Positions 34,011 to 45,081 of a DNA stretch of 64,000 nucleotides are shown here, one piece after another. The stretch comes from Dendrophyllia cribrosa (Eukaryota; Cnidaria; Anthozoa; Scleractinia; Dendrophylliidae): positions 5,724,058 to 5,788,057 of the forward strand of contig JAJLRJ010000007.1 in NCBI GenBank assembly GCA_024195265.1. Reading direction: 5' to 3'. Within the stretch, counting starts at the first letter, position 1, and each line of letters starts with the position of its first letter. Under the pieces are notes generated by a model. The model was not told where the DNA came from. It saw only the letters and a list, made by a program, of their open reading frames with translations, and made no database searches. Made by a program: the position numbers and the translations under genes.

Positions 34011-37000
34011 GGACCGACTCTTTTGCTCTTCCTCGGGCCGATTGTGAACCTGTAATGCTCCCCGGTTTCCCTTCAACAGCCAGTCGTAGATCATAATTAA
34101 AGATGATTATAAAGTAATGATAATATGAATAAAAAATAATTACTGATAATAAGAATACATTTAACGATACAATAACCATATTGAAAAAAGTTGAGACTTA
34201 GAGCAAGCGAAAAGACCTGGTCAAGGGAATTGGAGAAAGTTCGCAAGCACAAGCACTCAGTTCAAAAAGCTGAATATCAGACTTTAGAAAAAGTAAAACT
34301 CAAGAGACGGTTCAGGAAGTCGACAAGTAAGCTATATATAGTGTAGACACGTGTAGCATCATAAACTAAGAACAGACAACACCAAGCAGCACTCAACCTA
34401 TTCCTCTACACCCGTCACGTGACCTTTCGGAAGGACATCTCACTTCAGAAATGATCTTGCAGGCATGCACTAAAATAAGGAAACCACAGTATTGTATCAC
34501 TAGGATATAAGAACACGAAACACCGGAACAGCCGAGAAAACCTAAATTTGGGCCTATGTTAGCTGTTAAGCATGTGGTTAAGGTTAGGGTTAGCCGCTAG
34601 GTTAGCCGCTATATACAGTGTTCCGGGCAGTTCCAGTGTCCCGGTGTCCCGATATTTCTGCCTCTGATTAGAGGCGCGTGCCATATTATTGTTTTAGACT
34701 GCAGCATGTATCAAGGCTTCTCTGATTCGTCTTAGATCAAGTATTCCTTTAAAAGCATCTCATCTCATCTCAAAAATATTTGAGGTACTCTTCCTTGTTA
34801 GATGTCCTGACAAACAGTGCGTGGATTACTTGCAGAATACCCCGCCACTGCTAACAAACTCCTAGACCTAGCCCTAACTCTAACCCAGGAAAAACGAGCA
34901 TGAAACAATAGGCACTATTGTTATTCAATAAGATGCAAATAAGTGGCAGGGTATTCTGCAGTTTAGCCGAATATCCAAACACCGAGAAGTGGGTTGACCA
35001 GGAGTTGACCCACTTTGAGGTGTTTGGATATCCTGATGAAACACTCTTCCTCGTGTTTGATATAGAGGCTCAAACTGATAATTTAACGCGCCGGAGAAAA
35101 CGCAGGAATAAAATCGCCAAAATCTATGCAAACAAAGACCGTGTATCCAAACTTCCTTCACGTTAGTTTGTCATTCATATGCATCTGATGTTCAAAGGCA
35201 GTACCATGATTGTAGAGGTAATGGAGGTTTTCCTAGCAGAGGTGTTCGCTTGTGAAGAGTATGGCTTAGAGAATGTCCTCTATTCCCTGAAAACAGAACG
35301 ACAAGAGTTGACTAGATATGTTCTACCTAATTACTATTTCAGCGAAAGTTAACAGTTTTATTGAAATCGCTCTTTAAATACTTCCTAAATTTATAAATAT
35401 ATTGAAAAATGAATAAACTTCTTAACTGAAATGTACGTACATAAACAAGCTCTTTTGTACAAAACAACCTCTATTTCGACAAAAATGAAAAACAACTTTA
35501 AGTTCTGTCGGAAATTATTTCTAAGTTTCGGAATTTCATGCATTTTACGAGGTACAAATGTTACAAATTATATCGGACTTATATTTAACATTAACTGGCT
35601 TTTTTGAATACGCGCGGAAATCAAATAGCTTGTTCAACCGTTAGCATTTGAACACGGTTTCAACTTTACACAAACCGACTCATATGTTTTATCTACGTTA
35701 GTGCGCTCAAAAATTACGCGACTGTATAAATACACCGCAAACTAAAGTTGAAAATAACATAACTTTAGCTGTTATATGCCAAAGTTATTACAAAACTCTC
35801 AAGTCGCCATGAATTCAATGAATTTTCTTTAATTTATCACGTCTTTGATGGTCTTTCTACTTCAAGAAGTTTGTATGCACTACTTCTAAACCGTTAATGA
35901 TTTTACGCAAGTCTGGAGGCTTGGAACTTTCTTTCTGGTAGTATAAACCCTACAAAATGTAAAAATAAAAACTAAATGAAAAATAAAACTAATTTTACGA
36001 AAAATATTAACATTCGAAAACCCAGAAACCTTTTTACATGCAACGCGTGAACGGTCGCAAAGATTGTTACTTGGTATAGTTCTTACCTTGTACGTATCAC
36101 GGAAAATATGCCTCCGAGGTAAATTGTTATCTCTTTCCTCTTCAGCTGAACAGCGTGTTATACTTCTCGTAAATGTTTCACTACTTCTTAAGCAGTAATT
36201 TGCTAAACTTTTGAACCGACTTTAGAAGAGTTTGTGAAGTACGGAATGAACAGTGATAAAAAATATATGCTAAATTAGGCGTGAATTTCTTTCGCTGGCT
36301 CGACGGCTTACGGCAACTTTTTCTTTTTTCTAAATGGCAGGACAAAATTATGGCGTCTTCTTATTGGTTGAATGGTGACATACTGTCACTTGTCTCAGAA
36401 AGTAATGAAAAAATGGTCTTTTGGGAATTGAATCGATAATTTTTCTTGGACAAATTGATTTATTTAATGACAATGAGATTTTTTTGACCATAAAGGTGAT
36501 GTACATGGGACAATTCTTAATGGAACATGTAAGGGATAATGCCCGACCTCCGAGGCCTTCTTAAAAATAATGACCGAGCGCGTAGCGCGAGGCCATTATT
36601 TTTATCAGTGTTTTTATCAAAGCACCTTTTTATTGTTTTACTCATTAGTGACAGTAGTAATTGTCTAAATACTGTAAGGATTGTGCAAGCATTTTAATCA
36701 TTGTAATGGGAAAAGGCAGACTAAATTTCAATTTTGACGACGTCTTTAATGACTCCCTTGGACGAATATTTCTTACCGTTACAATCAGTTTAGCGTTTGT
36801 TAGAATTGATCAACTGTGGCCTCGATGAAACGCTGTGATGCGCTGTGAAGCGCCGTTTGTCGGATATTCTTTACTCCTGGCTGGTCAAGTAGGATACTTT
36901 TACCGGTAGGCAAGAAATTTGGCCGCGCGATACAAACGTCTGTGAAATTTGCCGACTTTGCGGAGCTATATCTCCACTATTTTAAAAGATATCGCTTTTA

Positions 37001-37090
37001 AACTCGGCCACTTTACTGATTTTGAGATGCTTTTCCCAGCAGTGTCAATGGATTTATGCTATCAGGCCAATATAAAAATTTGGAAAAACC
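34011..37090. other. Spacer with small inverted repeats
   Basis: No gene is supported. Foldbacks include ATATCCAAACACC against GGTGTTTGGATAT (about 34970-35032), a wider pair GCAGAATACCCCGCCAC / GTGGCAGGGTATTCTGC (34832 and 34943), and a hairpin at 36562-36604 with the loop GAGCGCGTAGCGCGAG. The 82-codon frame at 34918-35166 spans the first foldback and is not trusted. Confidence 0.5.
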
Positions 37091-37364
37091 ATGACAAGGT
37101 CAGCTAAATATATCTATAAATCGCCGCCGTGGAACGCCAAAGTTACCTGGCTCTTTGAAGTTGATTCGCCTGAGAAAATCTGTCTTTGACCTCTGGAGAA
37201 CAAGAAAACAAGCTCTTGGATTTAAAAAAGCTACGGACAGCGAGTTTGCGGGATTCCTGTTGCACCGAATGGTTGGAAACGAACGCAACTCGCCTTGTTT
37301 TTACATTTTGAGTGAATGCAGCGGCAACCAGACGAGCAATTTTTGTTTGCCGCCACCTAAATGA
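37091..37364 (+). pseudogene. Short frameshifted open-frame remnant, unknown protein
   Basis: An ATG at 37091 opens MTRSAKYIYKSPPWNAK and continues to FEVDSPEKICL before a stop. In another frame, reading continues as LRKSVFDLWRTRKQALGF, then ATDSEFAGFLLH. The two parts look like one interrupted N-terminal region (WxxxKxxxGFxxxTDSEFAxFLL) of a type I associate with multi-copy, probably transposon-related cnidarian proteins. The family is not identified. It is immediately followed by the truncated LINE. Confidence 0.35.
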
Positions 37365-37395
37365 ACATAAAGCAATTTGTGATCAAGATCTATTT

Positions 37396-37732
37396 TTAAA
37401 TGTTTCAAATTTCATAGTAAAACAGCCCATTCCTTTATCAGATCATAGTCCTATCATAACTTGGCTAAATATTAATACAGACAATTCTGGTATTCTTAAA
37501 GGATCACAAAATAATTGTTTAAGGCGTGTACCAAGACATTTTGTTTGGGAAAATGATTCTACACAGAAATTCAAAGATGTTTTGCGCTCGATCTCCAGTT
37601 CTCCAAACACTAATACAAGAGTATATTGACGAGGGAACACAAATTCACGAGGTTAACACTTCACTTGAAAAAGTAGAAAATATTTTTATTACAGCTGCTA
37701 GACAATGTTTAAAGATTAAAACCACAAATTAA
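37396..37732 (+). pseudogene. LINE endonuclease C-terminus and linker
   Basis: The motif SDHSPI is the conserved C-terminal histidine motif of APE-like endonucleases that nick the target DNA. The frame breaks near 37625 and continues in another frame through IQEYIDEGTQIHEVNTSLEK. Everything upstream of this motif is missing, so the domain is inactive. Confidence 0.75.
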
Positions 37733-37771
37733 TAAAAAGCATAAGCGTATCAAGTCATCATCAAACAAAAA

Positions 37772-38179
37772 ATGGTTTATGACCGGGAATGTCGATTAAA
37801 AAGACATGAATTGAGGAAAATGGCGAACCAAAAACATAGAGATCCGTTGAACCCCATTTTGCGTGAGAAATACCATGTCATTTTAATGCAATACAAAAGA
37901 TTATTGAACTCTAAAAAGAACGAATACTACAATAGCAAACTTCATAGATTGGAGGAAACTATTGGAAACTCAGATACGACAAATTTTTGGAAATGTCTAA
38001 AATCAATGGATGACACTATTAAAGTGGAAGATATTCCTTTAGTGTCGGACGAAAATTGGCTGCTACACTTTCAATCTCTTTACTCTAATGAACCGCTTAA
38101 TCCCACCCAGCAGATAATCCGTGATGAACTAAAAGTAGAAGAAGATCGTAAACAACAATTTCGTACGTTAGATTACTGA
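37772..38179 (+). pseudogene. LINE linker region between endonuclease and reverse transcriptase
   Basis: A lysine-rich 135-codon stretch (for example KRHELRKMANQKHRDPLNP, then NTTNFWKCLKSMDD-like text near 37980) typical of the spacer before the RT domain in this group. It ends in a stop at 38177-38179; a one-base change relative to the next frame would join the two. Confidence 0.65.
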
Positions 38180-38180
38180 C

Positions 38181-38714
38181 TTGATTACCGAAAATGAAAT
38201 ACGAAAAGCTGCCAAAAAGTTAAAGAACAACAAATTTTCTTATTCAGATAAAATTAGAAATGAAATGATTAAAGCTAGTCTTAATGACCTAATGCCTGTT
38301 TACTACAAACTGTTTAATACAGTTCTAAGTTTAGGTACCATGCCCCAGACATGGTGTGGTGGTCTCATTACACCAATTTATAAATCAGGCGGAAGAAGCG
38401 ATCCGTCAAACTACCGTGGTATCTGTGGTTCAAGCTGTCTGGGAAAACTATTCTGTTCTATTTTAAACCAAAGACTTCTCGAATATGTCGCCTCAAATAA
38501 TATACTTCACAAATCACAGATTGGCTTCTTGCCAAATAATCGTACAGCTGACCACGTCTTCACACTTCGAACCTTGATAGACAAATACGTTGATAATCAC
38601 AATGAAAACATTTATGCTTGTTTTGTAGATTTTAGAAAAGCTTTTGACTCAGTTTGGCACCACGGGCTCTTGAATAAGTTATTGCAAATCAATGTAGGAG
38701 GCTGCTTTTACAAT
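38181..38714 (+). pseudogene. LINE reverse transcriptase, N-terminal half, cut by insertion
   Basis: Contains the RT blocks ITENEIRKAAKKLKNNK (motif 0), LITPIYKSGGRSDPSNYRGI (motifs 1-2), KSQIGFLPNNRTADHVF (2a) and the catalytic block FVDFRKAFDSVWHHGL (motif A, with its Asp). At the codons for Tyr-Asn-Leu the frame is interrupted by the piggyBac-like element and resumes in register at 39734 (Ile-Lys-Ser), which fixes the insertion precisely. Confidence 0.85.
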
Positions 38715-38718
38715 TTAA

Positions 38719-39729
38719 CCCATTGACACCTGAACCGCCCGTAACCGCCCGTACAAGACTCCACTGCTTTAAAAAATTGTAACTTTCTCAATCGTGCGAA
38801 CATTGCCTTAACTAGCAGTTGTGAGCATTGACTAGAAAGTCTTTCAAATTGAGATACCCAATAAACACAAAAAAGTCAGCGATTTTTGCAGAATATCAGC
38901 GTTTGAATTTGGACAATAACAAAAATGACCGTTTTTAACGTCATAGAAAAACAACAAAAATCACGTTTTTGCCTTTAGTTTTTTTTATTCAAATCATCAT
39001 GGCAAACCCAAAAGTCAACATTCACAGCAAAATTCAGTCCTAGTCCTAGCTTAGCAGTGAATTTTTTTGCTCTTATTCGTTGCTCGGGCCGAGCTCTAGC
39101 CTCTCGTTCTAATGCATACTGACCTTGCCTCAATTTTCAATATCACCACCGCACTGCATGCTGGGAAATGGCCAAGAATTTTGACAGCGTTCGTTTCTTT
39201 CCGCACACATTTCATATTTATACTAAGTCCACAGCCACTCCGACCCACCGCCCAAATTTCGCGCTTGTTGTGTTCTCCTGTGGTCGCAACTTCCAAAATA
39301 TGCCGCGGTAGGTCGAGAAATTCATCCAGAGTCGAGTCCCAAAGCTGCTTCGTTTCCAGGCGGCCATTTTACCAGTTCAACGAGCAACGAGCCAAATTCG
39401 TAAACGAAGTACAACAACTAACTCGCTTCATTGAGAAGTGGACTCTAAACTACCTCCAAGCTTAATGATGCTCACCAGGCAGCTACTAAAGATGAAAAAT
39501 GGCTGTGAACTTACCAAAAATCGTAGATAATTCATATTGGACCCTTTATTGCAAATCAACCAAGCAGAATGAGATCGTCACAATGACGTTTCCAGTAAAC
39601 TCGAGCCTTCAGTGTTTTAGAACAGCAGCACTTTCAATGGTAACTCCAAATATGCAGTCACGAAATCCTATGGGGCGTGTGTATGCAGAAAATCACTCAA
39701 AAACGTAAAAATCCTCAGGTGTGAATGGG
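38719..39729. mobile_element. piggyBac-like non-autonomous transposon inserted in the LINE
   Basis: A 1011-bp element starting CCCATTGACACCTGA and ending TCAGGTGTGAATGGG (inverted, one mismatch in 15). It is flanked on both sides by TTAA (38715-38718 and 39730-39733), the invariant target of piggyBac transposases, and a CCC start is also typical. Removing the element and one TTAA restores the LINE reading frame. The interior has short frames (39112-39465 and 39499-39708) but no DDD transposase motifs, so it would need a transposase from elsewhere. Confidence 0.88.
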
Positions 39730-39733
39730 TTAA

Positions 39734-40359
39734 TTAAAAGCCTTTATTCCAAGTCTTCTTGTTCAATAAAAATTGGTCGAAGCCAAACACGACCCTTTCA
39801 ATACGCGAGAGGTGTACGACAAGGTTGTATTTTAAGTCCACTACTTTTCAACCTTTACATTAACGATTTCAAACACTGTACAAATTTAATGAAACAGAAA
39901 TATATTTCTTATTGGCAACATATACTTGAGCATTCGCAAAAACTAGAATTTTATAAGAGTTTTAAGAACGAATATACCCCCTCAAATTATCCAGGCCTAA
40001 CTAGAAGAGCATCTGATAGGAGGGCATTAGCTAAATTACGTATAAGTAATCATAAACTTATGATCGAACTGGGCAGATACAACAAAATTCCCAGAGACAA
40101 AAGGCTTTGCCCAGTTTGTGGTTCAAATCAAATCGAAGACGAAATCCATTTTCTTTTCTATTGTTCCAAATACGCAACAATAAGAGATAATTTTTACAAT
40201 AAAATACAGACTTTTATACCAAATATTAGCCATTTACCTGTAACTGAATTGATCATAGAATTAATGAATTCTTCCATTTACTTTGTAAACATGCAATTAA
40301 TTAAATTTATTTCATCCTGTTTTGATTCTCGAGATAAAATTGTTACCAATGTAGTGTAA
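39734..40359 (+). pseudogene. LINE reverse transcriptase, C-terminal half with zinc knuckle, YADD block deleted
   Basis: Resumes with IKSLYSKSSCSIKIGRSQTR, then RGVRQGCILSPLLFNLYIND (RT motif B). Directly after this the sequence jumps to text normally far downstream (KQKYISYWQHILEHS), so the catalytic motif C (YADD) and thumb have been deleted. The end has the zinc pattern CPVCGSNQIEDEIHFLFYC (C-x2-C, H-x4-C), homologous to the fragment at 4287-4622. Stop at 40357-40359. Confidence 0.85.
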
Positions 40360-40646
40360 TTTAATTATTCCAACGTGAATATTATTATCATTTTTGTTCT
40401 CTTTCCTTTTGTTAGTTAGTTGTAAGCTTTTGCAATATTGTAAAATCTACAGTCATGCAAATAAAGCTAAATGTTGTTGTTGTTGTTGATAGGTGAAAAT
40501 CAAAGAGTAAATCTTTACGCGAACAAATGAAGCTGACTGATCCGACATTGAATGTTTGCACGTGGATTTGTCATCTACGTGTTCATCTTTCTAATTCTCG
40601 TCTTCTTCTTTCTCCGGATTGACGATTGACCCGTAAGCATTTACTC

Positions 40647-40647
<1 letters not shown>

Positions 40648-40709
<62 letters not shown>

Positions 40710-40713
40710 CAGC

Positions 40714-40747
<34 letters not shown>

Positions 40748-40748
40748 A

Positions 40749-40799
<51 letters not shown>

Positions 40800-40827
40800 C
40801 AGTAGTAGTAGTAGTAGTAGTAGTAGC

Positions 40828-40873
<46 letters not shown>

Positions 40874-40940
40874 ATAGTAGTAGTAGTAGTAGTAGTAGTA
40901 ATAGTAGTAGTAGTAGTAATAGTAGTAGTAGTAGTAGTAA

Positions 40941-40985
<45 letters not shown>

Positions 40986-40993
40986 AGGTAGTA
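40648..40993. repeat. (AGT)n microsatellite, about 345 bp
   Basis: A long trinucleotide tract with scattered AGC and AAT variants. It directly precedes GTAAACTTTATTTAAGTG, which on the minus strand is an AATAAA-containing 3' end. The tract may therefore be the expanded tail of a retroelement lying on the minus strand. Confidence 0.95.
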
Positions 40994-42266
40994 AACTTTA
41001 TTTAAGTGTCAATCATTCTAGCGTTCTCACACTAATTGGTGACACTACCTAAAAAAACCCTGAGATAAACATTAAAATTTTATAAAAATTGAAATCCTTA
41101 CTCTAAATAAAACTCTAGTTAAAAACTAATTCTAATAAAACCCTAGTTAAAAACATATTCAAAAACATACCCTAATCGCGTAATTACTATCACTTATCTT
41201 CCTAAATTGGAACTCTTACTGGCGATTCAGCATCGTCGACTGATTCGTCTGTTTCCATAGATAAATGAGGTACTTTCTGGATGAATAGCGAGTGAATAGC
41301 GCAAAAATACCGCTCGATGAATTTCTCGTGAGCATATGTCTTGTGTTTGAGAAAAGCCGGATAAAAAATTGTTGACCAATCAGAGTACGCCATTTAACAA
41401 TACCGCGATTTCAAAACAAAAACAAACGACTGCATTGCATCCCGGATGGAAATGGGACTTAAAATTCGCCGTTGTCAGGTTTTAAAACTTCAAAGTGCCT
41501 CTGGACTCCCCTGGCTGGTGAATCCATCATCCTTGTTAAAAAAATCATCATCCTTGTTGAAAATCATATAGAAAAAGGAAATAGTGTGAAGATGTTTTAA
41601 TCTCCTGCGCAACTTATTCTTTGCTTACTTTTTTTTTTCAATTCTTGATGTAGATTAAGACGGTTGTGCTTAACTATTATATTACTTTTTTATTATTGTT
41701 ATTTTTATCATTACTATTATTACTATTATTATTTTATTATAATAACTTATTATTTAAATTACCATTTTCAGTGTTTATGTACCTTGTAACTCTTATTATT
41801 GTAAGCGTTAGTTGTTTGTGTTATGAATAAAGCAGAAAAAAAATCTTTGTTGAAAATTCCGATTTTTTTAAAAGATGGCTAAACTAAGGCCTTCTGAACA
41901 GATTTTTCATGGAAATGATTCGCTGCGTGCTCCTTATTTTAAAACTCGCTTGATCGTTTGTGAACACACAACGCGTGAATAAAAATCTTACGCGCTCACC
42001 AAACATCATGCATGAAGTAATCTATAATTTCAGACAAGAGAGGGAAAAGAGAGCGAGAGAGAAAAAAAAACTAGCAGCAGTCTTTTGTTTTTATATCGGT
42101 GAACTTTAGATAAGGAGAAATACTCCCAGGCGCTTTCTCAAAGGGACATGGTTTTCAAAAATCCAGCTAGATATTTCGATAATATGGCACGCAACGGATC
42201 GAGAAAAGTACAAAAAGGCAATTTCCGGCCAAGGTCAGCGTGTTCTAGAACATTGCACAACATTTG
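40994..42266. other. AT-rich spacer
   Basis: Possible minus-strand retroelement 3' end at 40994-41040; the remainder shows tandem-like repeats of a CTAATAAAACCCTAGTTAAA word at about 41105-41150 and no gene. A segment at 42122-42167 (GGGACATGGTTTTCAAAAATCC) recurs as a direct repeat at 44128-44160. Confidence 0.5.
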
Positions 42267-42669
42267 CTTGAGACACACCTGTAACAGACCCGGTGAAACC
42301 CGACCCAGTGGACTTTTTTCCCCCACCCAGTGAAAATTTAGCCTCCCTGGTACCTGGTGAATATTTTGATTCTACCCGGCTATTCTTTTGCTTCCCTGGT
42401 GCGACTTTTACATACCCAGCGTATTTCTTTTATATTTGTTTGTTTGAAAAAGGCAAAACAGCAATATCGACAAAAAAGAATCAGAAACCGATTGTTAAAA
42501 AAGAAGAAAAAGAAAAATATCACTGCAGAGCGGAAAGGGGTATGTCCCATACCACAACAAAATGTACCGCAAATATAAATGGCGGGAAACCCTGACGTTT
42601 TTTAACCAATAGGATGTCGAATTGTAAACACGTGACACTACAAGTACTGAACATACCAACGAGTCAAAG

Positions 42670-42771
42670 ATGGCGGACACCAGCTCTGAGAAAGAAAGCT
42701 GTTCGTCCTTGTCTGATTTTTCGGACAATAGTAGTACCGACTATGAATATCACATCCGAAAACGATACTGA
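42670..42771 (+). CDS. Short open frame, possible N-terminus of a transposon-encoded protein
   Basis: ATG followed by 33 codons rich in Ser, Asp and Glu (MADTSSEKESCSSLSDFSDN), ending in a basic run (HIRKRY) and a stop. This acidic, serine-rich start followed by a basic patch is the style of DNA-binding transposon proteins, but there is too little to assign a family. It lies inside the TIR element just upstream of the telomeric array and is probably a truncated remnant. Confidence 0.3.
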   Translation: MADTSSEKESCSSLSDFSDNSSTDYEYHIRKRY

Positions 42772-42787
42772 TACGTGTTCAGCAAGG

Positions 42788-42892
42788 TTTAGGGTTAGGG
42801 TTAGGGTTTGGGTTAGGGTTAGGGTTAGGGTTAGGGTTAGGGTTAGGGTTAGGGTTAGGGTTAGGGTTAGGGTTAGGGTTAGGGTTAGGGGT
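42788..42892. repeat. Interstitial telomeric repeat (TTAGGG)n
   Basis: About 17 tandem TTAGGG units with one TTTGGG variant. TTAGGG is the telomere repeat of cnidarians and most animals. The tract lies deep in a contig and inside a TIR element, so it is interstitial rather than a chromosome end. Confidence 0.95.
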
Positions 42893-43533
42893 TAGTTATT
42901 GAAAATTATAATTATTGCTATTTTACTACATTGCTATTTTTAATAAAGTTTTTTAGATTGTATCATTTATTAGCTAATAGGTGTTCAGTGTGTATTGACC
43001 TTATAATAAGGCTACCTTCAGTACAGGGACGGCGTAACCGGGCCGGTTAAGTTAAGTTAAGTTAGGCGAGGATATATGTATCAAGCTAACAAAATCTATC
43101 TGTAAGCACTAAAAATACCTGTAATTTTACACTTGATCGAGATTTGATTTTTTGACGAAATATCTCGTGGAGAATGCTGAAAATAGCATTTCCGAGCCAC
43201 TAGATTTCAAAACTTTCTGAGGGGGCATGCCCCCAGTCTCCCCTAGTAGCTCGCGCCTACGGCGCTCGCTTCATTCACCCCCATTACAAAACCTTCAGAA
43301 AAGTCATTAAGATTTAGATAACTGTTTATTTTTTACCTTTGGAGGGAGGACTTAATATAGTATCACGGTAGACTAATTATTGAATAAACCTGGTAGACAA
43401 TTGAAAAAAAAACCGGTGGAAAATTAGCGTACCCGGTGAAAAAATTAGCCGGCCTCAGAGGTGGCGTTTTTTCGAAAACCTGGCCGGTGAGGACATAGAA
43501 TCCACCGGGTCTGTTACAGAGGGGTGTCTTGAG

Positions 43534-44252
43534 ATATATAGCTGATATTTTTAAAACGTGGCTGATAAAAATTATAGCAATTCCACTACAACAAGCTCGA
43601 ACAAGGCTTTCTATCATCTGACTATGACCCCGAATAGTCCGAAAATCACAGACAAGAAAGAGAAAGGGAAAGGGAGCGAGAAATCGAAAAATCGATCTAA
43701 ACGGATTTTTCAACCGAAACACGCGTTTTGATGCGCTCAAGTCCTTCTTTTTTCTTTTTTTTTCCTCGGACTGGACATTATGAAAGTCATGTACTGTTTT
43801 TTTTTTTCGTTCGTCAAAAATCCTTACGTTTAATTTTTTTAAAAAACACGAACCGTGTCAGTGTGAAAACGTAAGCTTACGGCAATATTGCGTTAGAATA
43901 CGCGTTATTAGCATTTCTTCTTCACGGGTTGGCTCTTAGAAGCCTTTGATTAGACATAATTTTAAGCTTATCTTTCTCTGTAAAAGCACTCAAAACACTC
44001 GGGAATCAATGCTGCAATGCGTTAAGGGCGCCACGAGTTCAAGCTGTGTACAACTTCTGGCCGGCTTAGTTTTTTGGACTTTGGTGTTTAGACAAAAACA
44101 AAGAAGAAACTTCCAGACGCTTACTCAGAGGGACATGGTTTTCAAAAATCCAGCTAAATGCATGTTATGGACGTATGACATTAAAATAAATAAATAAAGC
44201 TAGTCTGAAAATGTGTTCTTAAAATATAACTATTAAACTCATTTAAATTCTC
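43534..44252. other. Spacer, part of a diverged direct duplication
   Basis: Words such as CAGACAAGA...GGGAGCGAGA and GGGACATGGTTTTCAAAAATCC are shared in the same orientation with 42.0-42.17 kb. The TIR element at 42.3-43.5 kb therefore sits between two diverged copies. No gene is supported. Confidence 0.45.
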
Positions 44253-44817
44253 GGAGGGGGGGGGGGGGGGTACTTCCTAGTAATGGGCCAATGGGGATGT
44301 GCCGCTGGATGGGATCGCATTTTCACGACTGGATTGACTATAATGGGGTTGCATTTTCAATAGAGTTACTAGAATGGGGTCGCAAATTGTCGGGATTTTT
44401 TGGGGTAAGAAAATTCTGGCAAGTATTTTTTTGGGTAGTTTTAGCTTGTAAATATTTTCGGTTAACAAACGTACCAGAAGGTTTGTAGGTGAAGAGTAAA
44501 GTCAGGAGGTAGGGGCTCTGAGAGGCCAGCGGCACATACCCAGCAAATGTTGACCCAAGTACCCAAACCCCCCACCCCCCCCCCCCTACCCCCCGGGTTT
44601 AAATTGGCAAATGGCATTTCAAAATCGGTACGGCGGGCAGTACGACATTTTAACTGACCTCTGTTAACTAATCGACTGTGATAGTGAACGAGTTTCTGGA
44701 AAATAGCGAGTCTGGAATAGGTCTAGGATAGGGTAGGGTTTTTCGGTGTTTAGTCTAGTTTAGGGTTGCAAAATGCAGCGCAGAGTACCCCCCCCCCCCC
44801 CCCCCCCCCCCCCTCCT
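44253..44817. repeat. Dispersed repeat bounded by poly-G and poly-C, copy 1
   Basis: Starts with a run of about 18 G followed by TACTTCC and ends with GAGTACC followed by more than 20 C. The block ATCGGTACGGCGGGCAGTAC through TTTAGTCTAGTTTAGGG recurs at 62418-62558. The G/C homopolymers act as imperfect inverted termini. Confidence 0.75.
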
Positions 44818-44864
44818 CCCGGAAGGAAACCTCATCCTCTGCCGTTTCCTGACTTATAACTTAC

Positions 44865-45081
44865 CTTTTCGACGTTTGAGGCAATAGAGTGTGTCGCATC
44901 CCCAAGGAACAAACTCTTCGGAACTTTCGTTTGAAGATGCCTGGATACAGTGTTTGCTTTCGTTTTCGCGGTAGAAACTGAGTGGTAACTGTTCAAAACC
45001 CTCGGCTGGACTAATGAGGGAAGATGACACAAAGGACTCAGATAATCCGGCAACCGCTAGAAAAATTGCGAAGAAAAACAT
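44865..45081 (-). CDS. First exon of a predicted secreted protein, unknown family
   Basis: Minus strand. ATG at 45081-45079 starts MFFFAIFLAVAGLSES, a signal peptide with hydrophobic core followed by small residues. The exon then encodes a polar stretch with three cysteines (KHCIQASSNESSEEFVPW, then GCDTLYCLKRRK) and ends after 72 codons plus one base at a canonical donor, AAAG/GTAAGT. Upstream codons in the same frame look non-coding, so this ATG is preferred. Downstream exons should lie below 44865, but I could not identify them; the poly-C/poly-G repeat at 44253-44817 would be in the intron. The family is not recognised. Confidence 0.5.

Larger units (their letters stand above)
37352..40490 (+). 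mobile_element. CR1/L2-like LINE, 5'-truncated, internally deleted, interrupted
   Basis: A non-LTR retrotransposon remnant. In order: the end of the APE-type endonuclease (VKQPIPLSDHSPIITWL, 37396-37629), a linker with frameshifts, the first half of the reverse transcriptase (38181-38714), a piggyBac-like insertion (38719-39729), the RT middle (39734-39880), and the C-terminal zinc region to 40359. The 3' end is ATGCAAATAAAGC followed by GTTGTTGTTG at about 40490, in the same style as the copy ending at 4700. It is non-functional. Confidence 0.88.
42279..43519. mobile_element. TIR element containing an interstitial telomeric array
   Basis: TGTAACAGACCCGGTG near 42280 is inverted as CACCGGGTCTGTTACA at 43503-43518, and flanking sequence (CTTGAGACAC / GTGTCTTGAG) extends the similarity. 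More than 100 bp of subterminal sequence shares ACCCGGT/ACCGGGT motifs. The interior holds a 33-codon open frame (42670-42771) and the TTAGGG tract (42788-42892). A target duplication was not resolved, so borders and superfamily are provisional. Confidence 0.55.

Noticed and set aside
42614..42895. 93-codon frame ending in Arg-Val repeats
   Set aside because: The second half translates the TTAGGG array; only the separate 33-codon frame at 42670 is worth noting.
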